Notes under the pieces: generated by a model
Told to the model about the DNA's origin: nothing
Databases searched by the model: none
What the model saw: the letters and a program-made list of their open reading frames with translations, nothing else
Assembly (NCBI GenBank): GCA_018873225.1
Contig: JAEILZ010000006.1
Span: 1,860,001 to 1,924,000 of the forward strand
Direction of reading: 5' to 3'
DNA from: [Phialemoniopsis] sp. UDSM-2020
Lineage: Eukaryota > Ascomycota > Sordariomycetes > Thyridiales > Thyridiaceae
Length of the DNA: 64,000 bases
Shown: positions 55,099-64,000 of the stretch, in pieces
Position numbering within the stretch: position 1 is the first letter of the stretch
Layout: each line of letters begins with the position of its first letter
Program-made: the position numbers and the translations under genes

Positions 55099-56297
55099 CC
55101 CGAATGTCTATCGCTGTATCGAGCGAAACTGTGGGAGGAAGAGAAACCTATGGATCGAATGCTGGGAAGATGATGAAGCAGGACACAAGAACACCACGGA
55201 ACTCTACCCTCAGGGAGTCCTAAGCTTTTAAGAATGCCATCCTGCAGAAGTGGATTCGTATGATGGCACTAGTTACCGAGAAAGTCTTACGCATGGCGTG
55301 AACATGGGTAGTTTTCGACGACGGTTAACTGCATGGACAGGTAGGATCATCGATATTGAATTGGCTACACCATGTGTGGTCTAGCCAGACCCGCAGCCGT
55401 GGATTCAGCTTCATGTCAAATGCGTTATTGCCATTGTTTTGACCAGACTTGGCCTGTCAAGTGGATACCAAGGGCCGCATCCAGCCAAGATCTCTTGGAT
55501 GACCCTGGCCCCAGAGTTCCCCGCTAATCAATCCAAAAGGACAATGCAGGCTGGCGTGTCGTCTGGCATAGCTCAAAAGAACAAACGTATTGAACTCCGA
55601 CATATAATACATTTTTTATTAAAATCTCGAAGATGGATAGGAGTCTCTGCAGAGTTCATCGAACTCTTCCTTGGTGGTAGATTTGAGGCTATTCCCGAAT
55701 TGCACAATTGCATGATGTTTGACAAATATGTAAGACAACTTTGGTGTGCCAAGGCGTTAACGCCGACTCTCGACTCGCAACTCAATTGGAGGTGTTTCAA
55801 ACAAAGATCTAGACCATGATATCAGCCAAGAATCACCAAACATTCCGTAGCAATGTCCTCCGTCACTTGAGTGACACCGATACACACCAAGCTCACGTGG
55901 CGTCAATGACGACTTTCCCAGAGAGGATGAATGCTGTGGGGCCTGGCTCGATCCGCACCGGTGAGATCTTAGAGTCGGCCGAGAGGCAGACGAGCTATCA
56001 GAAACCCACAGGCCATCGATCATCTGTACCGACAGGAAAGTTAAGGTTGGGTTGCCGCGTTCTGGAGTACATCTGGGGACGAAGTGCTTCCGCAATCATT
56101 GGCCATCCATGAAGGAGTCATGTTGTTCAACTTCATTTGATACATATTTACGCCTATGAAAGTGGAACTGGAAGCTTCCCCTGCAGTGGAATATCCAGCC
56201 AAATGAGTGGATTTGCGTAACATGTTTCTCGGCCCAATCCTTCCCCAGTTGTACCACAGCCCTGATCCCCACGGGACGGGACAGCACATTGGCTCGA
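55099..56297. other. Intergenic, 1199 bp
   Basis: It contains the lipase promoter and the 3' region of the small secreted protein gene. Frames of 60-126 codons on both strands were examined and none was accepted. The centre (about 55590-55640) is AT-rich. Confidence 0.5.
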
Positions 56298-56708
56298 CTA
56301 CGACGAGGTCATGGCCACGTAGTAGTTCTGTCCGTCGAGGGAATACTGGCCGCCAGGCTTGTTCTCGCCATAGATGCACTGGTTGATGATGTTCTCCATA
56401 GCATCCTGCGCCAATGCAAGTCAGTGATTTGATCAAGTAAAAATTTGGAGTGAATGTCAAGAAAGGGAAGAGCAGTTTGAGATAAGTCGACTCACCCAGC
56501 AATGGCTTCCACCTGGGGTGTTGCTGGTGCCGTGAACGTGGCCAACCCACTTATCGCTGTTGCCGTTGCAGACAGCGTCGCGAACAGACCAGGCATCGTT
56601 GTAAACGTTGCCATAGTACCAGTTCGAAGGCGAGTTGTAACAATCGGCTGCGCTGCTCACGCCAACGAGGGCGGCAGCGGTGAGAATGCTGGTGATAGCG
56701 GGATGCAT
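56298..56708 (-). CDS. Small secreted cysteine-containing protein (106 aa)
   Basis: Two exons: 56708-56496 and 56405-56298, separated by a 90-nt intron. The signal peptide is MHPAITSILTAAALVGVSSA. The mature part of about 86 residues has four cysteines (ADCYN, DAVCNG, SHCW, NQCIYG), enough for two disulfide bonds, and ends GGQYSLDGQNYYVAMTSS. It has several aromatic residues and no repeats. I cannot name a family with confidence; small secreted fungal proteins of this design include effectors and antimicrobial proteins. A TATATAAA sequence lies about 90 bp upstream of the ATG (56802-56795), which suggests a strong inducible promoter. Confidence 0.8.
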
Positions 56709-57741
56709 GATGAATAGTATTGTGAATGAGGTGTAAAGATCAGTGCTTGTATCGTCAGTAGACAGACAGAGTTCTGAAGGGATTGAAGCCCCCTTTTATA
56801 TACAGAAATGTTGCATCGTCTTCGAGAGGTCATAGCTTCTGTCAAAGACTGTGTTGTACACCAACTCGTCCTTTGCAAGCTGAAATGCAGATCACAAGCT
56901 TGATTCAGAATGGCTGTTGGCACAGATTTCCGTAGAAGCCTCGCTGCTTGTCTCAAAATGCATGTGCATGCAGAGGTTGCACGACGATGAGTAAGTCACG
57001 CTGTCGCTGTAGTCACATCACGCGTGCTACAAGTATATCACATCCAATGAGAGTCTCATCTTGAAGTCAGCTTGGCTTTGCGTAAAGAATCCAAAATTGG
57101 CCGCGTGTTGATCTGCCAGCCTGATCGCCAGAGAAGACCGGATCATCTTTTCAAAACTGCTTTTCTTTTTTTGGAAACTGAGTAAGTCGTCACACATGTC
57201 TTCTACGAAGGCTATTTGCTCGAACTTTGCCCCCGTGTGTGCAATGATGCACGCAACTCCATTTGCCTCAAAGGCGGCAGCGCTGAGACGCCTCGGATGC
57301 ACGACAAATTGTAGCTCACAACAAATCCCGCCGCCAAGGCTTCTTCCTGCGTCCAACCAAAACTCACGATGTAGTCACATTGGCTTATTCAGGAGCTTGG
57401 TAAGAGTCGTACATAGTGCTGACCGCATATGTTTGTGCCCGAGGCCCCGTCTTACCATCCAATCGAGTGAAAGCATGTGGGAATTTTGAAATTTATTTTC
57501 CTAATACAGTTGATCGTCCCGCGACGCAAACAAGAAGCTCCTCTCCAAGCGAATCCCGAAGGCTAGACGTCTAGCTGCCTTCCTTCCGTGATGTTATGTT
57601 TTGGCCGAGTTTCCCTCGAAAAGTTCACTCGCAAAGATCCATCACGATAGTAGTGAGACACTTTCCAAAATGCCTCGTACAGCATCAATCACCAGGTCGC
57701 GGAGTCAGCGCGGAGTCAGCCCAAAATCCTAGATTTGCTAG
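56709..57741. other. Intergenic, 1033 bp
   Basis: It holds the promoter of the small secreted protein and the 3' end of the DHH gene. GGAGTCAGC is repeated at about 57702 and 57712 (a short direct repeat, GCGGAGTCAGC then CGGAGTCAGC). No gene is recognised. Confidence 0.45.
56795..56802 (-). promoter_or_regulatory. TATA box of the small secreted protein gene
   Basis: TATATAAA on the minus strand, about 90 bp before the start codon at 56708. It is a near-perfect consensus and well placed. Confidence 0.55.
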
Positions 57742-59123
57742 CTATCTCTTCCCAAAGTAATTCAGCAGTGTGTTCGCCTGTGCAGTGGCGATCTTCTTCG
57801 GAGAAGGGTCGGGCTTCCTCCCGACCTCCAACACCTCCAGAAACTCCTCAAACTCCGCCTTGGGGACTATCCCGCCACTGGCCTCTTTGTGGCCCCGAGC
57901 AAAAGAGTCACCCAGGCGCGCCCTGAGCGTCGGGTCAGCAGCTCGGCCCGCAACATCACGGAGCAGCTCGATGATGTTGACTGGGGGATCTCTCGCTCGC
58001 GCGCAGCGAGGGATGCGACACGAGAAGTTCACCATGCCCGGCAAGTAGCCCTCGTTGGCAACGAGTACCACCTCCAGCTTGCTCGAGCTCAGATGTCCCG
58101 CCCACCTGGTGGCGATAACTGGGTGTACCTGCGCCGCCGAGCTGATCCGAAAGACCGCTATCCTGCCGTCTGCAGAGAATTTGGGGGCAGTGTGAGTGCA
58201 CTTTTCGACCTCGGCGTTCACCTCTGCTCTTGCTGCCAGGAGATGTCGGTCGTTCAGTAAGGCTTTAGGCGAGGACGCTGCCTTGAGCGCCTTCCATGCC
58301 CCGGGAACATCGTATGAGGCTGTCCTTCGTGGGGCATTGATGAGAGAAACAGCATCGTTGATGGCCTTCTTGGTGTGCATCTTCAAGGTGGCCTTCATGT
58401 CTGGGAATGGAGGCTCCCACTTGAATGTGGTGCCAAGATCTCCATGCGTACCCATGATGCACAGCCAGTCGCATGTTTCTTGGACCTTGTCGTGTAGCTC
58501 CCTGCAAATGAGGTATGTGAGAAGTGACGTTGTGGCCACGGGCGGACAGTTGCACGCCGTGACGTGCAAAGCTTCTTGAGGGTGGTCATCCTCCAGAGCA
58601 TGGTGATGATCAATGACCAGGCCGCGGTGGGGCCCCTCAATTAAAGGCGGTGATTGTCTGGAGCCCTGGTCGAGCACGAAGATGAATGAAGGTTTGAGGG
58701 CCGTCATTTCGGCGCGAGAAGCTTCGTCGTGAACCGTCGTTCCTTTCTTTAGGATATAGGCGGTGATCAGGTCGGGGTCGAGGCCAAGTAATGTCAGGGT
58801 TCGCTCCAGTATTGCGCCAGATGTGAGTCCATCTGCATCTTTATCTGGGACTATCAGGGTACGCTGGCCCGCCGAGACGCTGGCTTGGGGTTAGCTTTCC
58901 AAGGTAGCTCGTAGCATGAGTAGGTGCTATTTCGTGTATCGACCTACCATTCGAGGATAAAGCTCCTTGCCGCCTCTATTCTGTCTTCTGGTGCTGGCCA
59001 AATTATAGTGCCGTGGTTATCTTTGATCGAAGGCGTGAGATGGTATGCTGGAACCTCGATGGTTGCCCGGGGTTTCTTGGCGCCTCTCCCTCCGCTTGTA
59101 GGACTTGTCGCAGCTCGTTTCAT
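57742..59123 (-). CDS. DHH-family phosphoesterase (437 aa)
   Basis: Two exons: 59123-58948 and 58879-57742. The start is placed at ATG of MKRAATSPTS; the frame stays open to an earlier ATG at 59264, which would add 47 Arg-rich residues that could act as a mitochondrial leader. The domain order is PDKDADG (about residues 70-76, metal-binding Asp residues), FVLDQGSR, then VIDHHHA (the DHH motif), and further a small C-terminal DHHA1-like part (GMVNFSCR, GGIVPKAEFEEFLE). DHH enzymes are metal-dependent phosphodiesterases (RecJ, NrnA, pyrophosphatases). The substrate of this fungal branch is not known to me. Confidence 0.85.
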
Positions 59124-59589
59124 CGCTGCCGTGCGAGCACCACGGCGGGCGAGGCTGTAGACCAACCGTATATGAGTTCCGGGGCGGCGTGTAAAGAATC
59201 TGATCATAGGAACGCGTCTATCTCGAGACCTGTCGTTCAAGTGTAATGTTCGTGAGTGAACCATGAATGGTGTGGAGACCGATTCATGGAATGACTGTCG
59301 TCATACAAATTCACCACCGCGCTAGCATCAAAGCCGTCCGGAAGCCAGCCGGGGCTTGGCGCGGGTTTTAGGTGCTCACTAACAGAATCGGCATACTTCA
59401 GTCACTTCCCCGTGATTTTCTGGAGAGCTTCGCCGTCACAAGTTAACCAGGAATACAAATGCTCATCGGTGATAGATTGACTGCAGGAGCTTGGATGATA
59501 TACATCACGCTGCTTTCTTTGCTCAACATAGCTCCTCCTAGATCCACTACTGGGCTCCTCAATGATCAGTCATTCCTCTTTTCCGAAAT
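59124..59589. other. Intergenic or 5' leader, 466 bp
   Basis: The first 141 bp may be coding if the DHH gene starts at 59264. The rest is the 3' region of the NTF2-like gene. Nothing else is seen. Confidence 0.45.
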
Positions 59590-60096
59590 TTAAGCAGACG
59601 GCGGCGGAGGGGGCAGCGTGTAGCTGCCTCCCGAGTCAGCCAGCCAAGCAACAGAGTTGAACTCGACATCAAGTCTCGAAATCTTCCAGCAGCCCTTCTT
59701 GACCGCCTCGATGATCGTGATCCCCCGGACGCTCTTGGCAGCCTGTCCGAAGGTGCCAGACCACACGAGGGAGATCGTGTTGCAAGTGATTCCCCCAATC
59801 TTCTCCACCGCGAGAGGGAAAGGCGGGTTGACGCTCTGGACGTTCTTGAAGACTTCCTTGTTCGGGAAGGTGGGGCCGCCGAGCGGCATACCGGCGAGGA
59901 TGTTGATGCTGTCGCTATACTCGATAAAGTTGTCGGCAAGGTATTTGTCGGCCACGGCCGGGGTATACGCGGCGATAAGATCGCGGTAAGCCTTGACGAG
60001 GCCGTCGGCATCGCTGGGTGAGAGACAAGGCCCCAGGTTGGGTGCGGCAGAAGCCAGCACACTGGCGGCGATAACAAGAGCAGCACTGAAACGCAT
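59590..60096 (-). CDS. Secreted NTF2-like domain protein (168 aa)
   Basis: A single exon; the start is ATG of MRFSAALVIA (60096), which gives a clean signal peptide ending near SAAP. The mature protein reads like the fungal extracellular NTF2-like family: LSPSDADGLVKAYRDLIAAY, FIEYSDSINILAG, WSGTFGQAAKSVRGITIIEA, WKISRLDVEFNSVAWLAD. It ends in a short polyproline tail (PPPPPSA). These proteins are small alpha+beta barrels that may bind a hydrophobic ligand; function is unknown, and no catalytic residues are evident. A possible disulfide links the early Cys (GPCLSP) to a later Cys. Confidence 0.82.
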   Translation of the reverse strand: MRFSAALVIAASVLASAAPNLGPCLSPSDADGLVKAYRDLIAAYTPAVADKYLADNFIEYSDSINILAGMPLGGPTFPNKEVFKNVQSVNPPFPLAVEKIGGITCNTISLVWSGTFGQAAKSVRGITIIEAVKKGCWKISRLDVEFNSVAWLADSGGSYTLPPPPPSA

Positions 60097-61683
60097 CGTG
60101 ATGTTCAGATATCTCGACAAGTTGAGTTCAAGGTATCGGTAGCGGTGATCACGACCTGTTCAATTCGTTTGATATCCTGAAGAAGCGAGTGACTTGAGCT
60201 GTATCAGGCCGGAATGGCATGCCGATCAAATCACCACCAGGCTGGTTGGGGTTCATGCACTTAATATAGAAAAATGTGGTATACAGGCACCACAAGCCTC
60301 GTCCAGCAGGGATTGACACTGCTACTGCCAGTCTCGATGCAGCCGCACGCTGCGTGATGCTTTGACTAGCCAGCCTTTCGCGCCGTGCGTCAGCAAATGC
60401 GCCCCGTTTCTCCAACTCAGAAGCAATTCCCCACGATTGTCCGGGCCGGCCATGTGTGTGTGGCGCTCACTGTTGGCGCACTCGTATCTGCAGGACCCCT
60501 AAGATGGGTTCGTCATTGGCTTAGCTGAAGTGTGCTGCTTTTGCTTGTGCGTAATATTGAAATGCAACCTAACGATTTGGTTTGTCCTAGAGAAGGCTTT
60601 AAATCTGAATCAGTTGCGACGCCACGCTCAGCCCCTCCAAGTGTCAGAGTGAGACTTAGATGGATGTCCGAAGCATCAGCCAGTTCGGGCTGCTTTGCTT
60701 CTTCGCTTCTCGAGGTCCGTGGAGTCGAGGACCTTGATACGCACATGTCGTGGGCATTGCTTTTCCTGACCATCCGGTCTCGAACCGCGCCGTGTGAGGC
60801 CCTCCCACAGACCTGGCTCTCACGCAGCCACCAAATGTGATTAGCGTCGGCAACTGCAGAGACACCTGCATCAATAGTCTCGGTCTTGGCGGTGCCGCCG
60901 CCTTACTCCCCAGTACACCTGCTCGCTGATAGGTAGATGGTGCGCCGGGTGGTGCCGCCTTGGCCAATCTGGGCCGGGACAATTTGTTCTGCATTTCAGC
61001 TGCGCGCTTAACCGAGATCAACTAAGATTTTGAAGCACAGAGCAAACGCTCTTCATAGCCTAACATCAATCAGTTGCTTGTAGGGAGCAGTGACCTTTGA
61101 CGTATGAGTAATCACATTTCTGATGATGAAGAAGGTCAGAGGATCCGGTCATCAAGGAGCACCAGGAAGGAGCCGGCCGATGCGCACCGATGAACACAGC
61201 CCATGATCCACAACGCAAACTTCACGGACCGGGGGCGTGCGGCACGATCGGCCCCACGCAGACGGTACGGGCACACCCGCTGAGGCGTTCGCGATGAGGG
61301 AAATGGTCATCGATCATCATCTACCTTGCAACATATGACTTTGTTGCTTTTTCAAGTTCATGATTACGCGGGGCTGCATTAGTGTGGGCGCATGTCGCAG
61401 GCCTCCCGAAAAGTATGAACAAGAAGCACGGGTTGATGTATCCCAAAAGTGAACAGACACCGCCTTGATCTCATTTAGAGAGTCGCATAGCTAAATGCAC
61501 AATATTTGACGAATTCAGGCTCTAGAAATCTACAATGACGGCGATCTTCTCAGGGCACTGACGCTCAGTGGTGATTCTGTTGCATGTCTGAAACATGGTC
61601 AGGGGTAGACCAGACGACCCGGAATCCCGCCAAATGTCGCGACAATTCTCAGGACAGGCAAGCAGAGCTCGTCCTACAACGCC
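60097..61683. other. Intergenic, 1587 bp
   Basis: A long stretch between the NTF2-like gene (minus) and the SET gene (plus), so both promoters lie here. Frames up to 121 codons have no recognisable content. No tRNA or repeat was found. Confidence 0.5.
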
Positions 61684-63141
61684 ATGAACAATATCCGATT
61701 GCGATTGAAAATGATGCGCATTGCACTTCTGTTGTCGTACACAATATTGGCGGGTACTGCATCGAGTGACACGCTGTCCGGACATGGTGACCGCGTTGAT
61801 CTTCAAGCAGCCATTCCACTCCACGCAGAAGTGTGCGAAGTGGAGCACTTCCGGACGAACATCACCAGCACCGACAGCCACCTGAATGGGGTGCTTGATC
61901 GGGTGAGCCCTTTCCAGCGAGGACATTGCCACTCGTTGCACAGCGAGAAGTTTTGCGTCTATACGAACCGTCGGTTTAGGCATGGGGAAGGCATATCCGT
62001 CGTCACGACAGCAGACCGGCTGGCCGAGCTCTCCAGCCTTCCACCCTTTGAGGAGGACGTACCGTCTATGAAGCGTCATTCAGACCCTACAGCAGGATCT
62101 GCACTGTTCAAAGATGCGCAGATCGCAGGCAAAGGCATCGGTCTTGTGGCGACGCAGCCCATTCGGGCGGGCCGCCAGGTCCTCAGTCGGCCACCAGCGG
62201 TCATGCTGGACGGCAGGGCCGTCAACACCCCAGACAAGGCAGGCCTGGCTCGTTTGCTTCAAAAGGCTGCACAAAGCCTGCCTGAGCCACACAGATCCCA
62301 GTTCTTCAACCTGTCGAAGCATGATCGGGGGACGACCCCAGGCGAGGAGGCATACGATATCGTCGCAACAAACGCATTCCAGACCAGTATCCTAGACAAA
62401 GATTGGCAGTTTCATTCCAGCTTCACGGAAGGTACGTTCGGAATGGACTGTGCATATTAGCATCATCCAGCCTCTGCTAATGAGATCAAGTGTCCCGCAT
62501 GAACCACGACTGCAACCCGAACTGTGCATATTACTTTGATCCGAGCACCTTCTTGCAAAAGGTCATAGCTGTGAAAGACATCCTTCCTGGGGAAGAACTC
62601 ACAGTAGCCTACTACGAGTAAGTTCACAGCGGTATTTTGAACATGCGATTCTTCTTCAAGCTAATTACAAGCTAGCCCTCTGCAATCCCGCAGTGATCGA
62701 CAAAGGAACCTACGCAAAACATGGGGGTTTGAGTGCACCTGCTCTCGGTGCAGTGCCGAGCCACATCTAGTGGACGAGTCAGACTCTCGAATTGCCAGTA
62801 TCCATCGACTCTGGAAGGAGCTGGACGATTATTCAGAGCAGTCGACGGCTTGTCCCGATAAAGCAGAACTTCTTATCCAGCTGGATGAACTCGAGGGCGC
62901 CGCGGGACGGATGCACGAGGCCTACTATCGGGCCGCTCTGGAGTGGAATGGGGTCGGAGAGCCCGTGAAGGCCATCCGATACGCGCGATTATGTCTCGAC
63001 CGTGGCCTCTTGCTTCGCGGACCGCATCGGCCTTTCATAACCAGTATGCAAGAGCTGATCAGAGATCCCCAGAGCCACTGGAGCTGGAGGTTCAGACTGC
63101 CCGGGAGCAGCAAACAAGCATCTCCGGATAAATCGGCATAG
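61684..63141 (+). CDS. SET-domain protein with N-terminal hydrophobic leader (446 aa)
   Basis: Three exons: 61684-62431, 62491-62617, 62676-63141. The third acceptor (CTAG) was chosen because the nearer AG puts a stop codon in frame. The first 28 residues look like a signal peptide (MRIALLLSYTILAGTAS after a basic start). Residues 135-300 form the SET domain: FKDAQIAGKGIGLVATQPIRAGRQVL, RMNHDCNPNCAYYF (the NHxCxPN core) and PGEELTVAYY, followed by a post-SET-like WGFECTCSRC zinc motif. The family transfers methyl groups from S-adenosylmethionine to lysines. SET proteins with a leader are known in fungi, but their compartment and substrate are unclear. Confidence 0.85.
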
Positions 63142-64000
63142 GTCCGACACCGTCCAGTACTCAACAGCCGTCTGGAGGCGCGCAGATATTAGATGTGGCA
63201 ATCAGCTAGCCTAGTCAAGGCACAATACACCTGCTAGACTGGATCCCAGACATATTATCAAGCTCAACAACATAAGATGCGGGATCTCATGCCGGCTACC
63301 CGGCCTGTGGAGGCTTGCACCACGATAAACAAAATTTGGCCCCTTTCGAGCCAAGAGACCGTCGTATCGGTGGTGATAAAGACGCGTCTAGAGACCGGCA
63401 AGCTCTAAGTAACCATTGAAATTACCTTTTCTGGGCGATTTGCATCACGCGCCAGGCTATTGGCCGGAAGCTGTGCTACCCGACGGAGCAGTGCGTCCCG
63501 GGCGACACGCTAAGAGATCGCAGTGCTCTGCTAGCTCAGATCGAAGAGGGCTGATTTGGCTGGAAACAGCCCTACCCGGAGCTAAGAGGCTAGGGATCGA
63601 CGGGCGATTGGTAAATGCCCCGTTTTGATTGGAGTGCCTGGAAAGTTGAGGTCATGGGCATGCAACCTCTCTCCAGCCAGGGGCATGTTCCAAGGAATGT
63701 TTGCTGTGAGGGGAATGCTAGAAAGAGTAAGACGGCGTATGGTATTTGTCAATGATTTGCAGCGGAGAAAAAACCAAGTATCCCGTGTGTCACGGCCGTC
63801 GAACGCATTCCTTGTATATGATGAGAACTACCACCTCTGTAGCCAATCGCAATGGGAGTTCACGGCAAAGATGTAGGTAGAGGCTGCAACGAGTGTCTTC
63901 CTTGACCACGAGCGATACACCTAAGGTGGCAAGTGAGCGACAGCCTGCAGTCTGCCCTATCCCATCTAGTGAAAATATGACGTTACGCTAGATTCCCTTT
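63142..64000. other. Intergenic to window end, 859 bp
   Basis: No supported gene. Frames of 70-83 codons lack domains. It may hold the 3' region of the SET gene and part of an adjacent gene's regulatory region. Confidence 0.5.

Noticed and set aside
57700..57722. Short direct repeat GGAGTCAGC
   Set aside because: Only two 9-10 bp copies; too short to indicate a mobile element or operator.

Overview
The window is nuclear DNA of a filamentous ascomycete (Pezizomycotina, probably a Sordariomycete; the exact taxon is inference). The signs are short introns of about 45-70 nt with GT..AG borders, Zn2Cys6 regulators, UstYa-type (DUF3328) proteins, fungal sugar and efflux transporters, and genes on alternating strands with no operons. 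I see no rRNA, tRNA, CRISPR array or intact transposon. Most gene models were rebuilt by joining exons whose phases match.

Layout. 1-13 kb: end of a probable cupin gene, an unknown lysine-rich protein, a MYND-RNase H fusion, a sugar transporter, a secreted carboxylesterase and a DUF7730/F-box-like protein. 13-17.6 kb: a DUF1593/Sde182-like nucleoside-hydrolase-fold protein and an intracellular GH43 beta-xylosidase. 19.7-40.2 kb: a biosynthetic cluster (below). 41-51 kb: a zinc alcohol dehydrogenase, an IlvD/Edd sugar-acid dehydratase, a GNAT acetyltransferase, an acyltransferase-like Ntn hydrolase (C45/AAT family) and an allantoate-permease-type transporter. 51-63 kb: a Zn2Cys6 regulator, a secretory lipase, a small cysteine-containing secreted protein, a DHH phosphoesterase, an NTF2-like secreted protein and a SET-domain protein.

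The main discovery is a dikaritin-type RiPP cluster (19764-40159). Its precursor gene (28163-28750) encodes a secreted 195-aa protein with nine copies of DVEPAYVWASPGKR, each closed by a Kex2 Lys-Arg site and joined by short acidic spacers. Around it lie four canonical UstYa-type membrane oxidases with paired HxxHC motifs, a fifth divergent protein that also carries two HxxHC motifs, a GNAT acetyltransferase, a prolyl-4-hydroxylase-type 2-oxoglutarate oxygenase, a DOMON-cytochrome b561 protein, a P450, a Zn2Cys6 regulator and a multidrug-type transporter. The expected scheme is: secretory entry, Kex2 release of about nine identical peptides around a YVWASPG core, Tyr-centred oxidative macrocyclisation by UstY proteins, tailoring by P450, oxygenase and acetyltransferase, then export. 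The Tyr-Val-Trp core and this set of tailoring enzymes do not match the ustiloxin, phomopsin or asperipin systems as I know them, so the product is probably new.

The flanks contain genes for pentose/sugar-acid use and secreted hydrolases, typical of a plant-associated or saprotrophic fungus.
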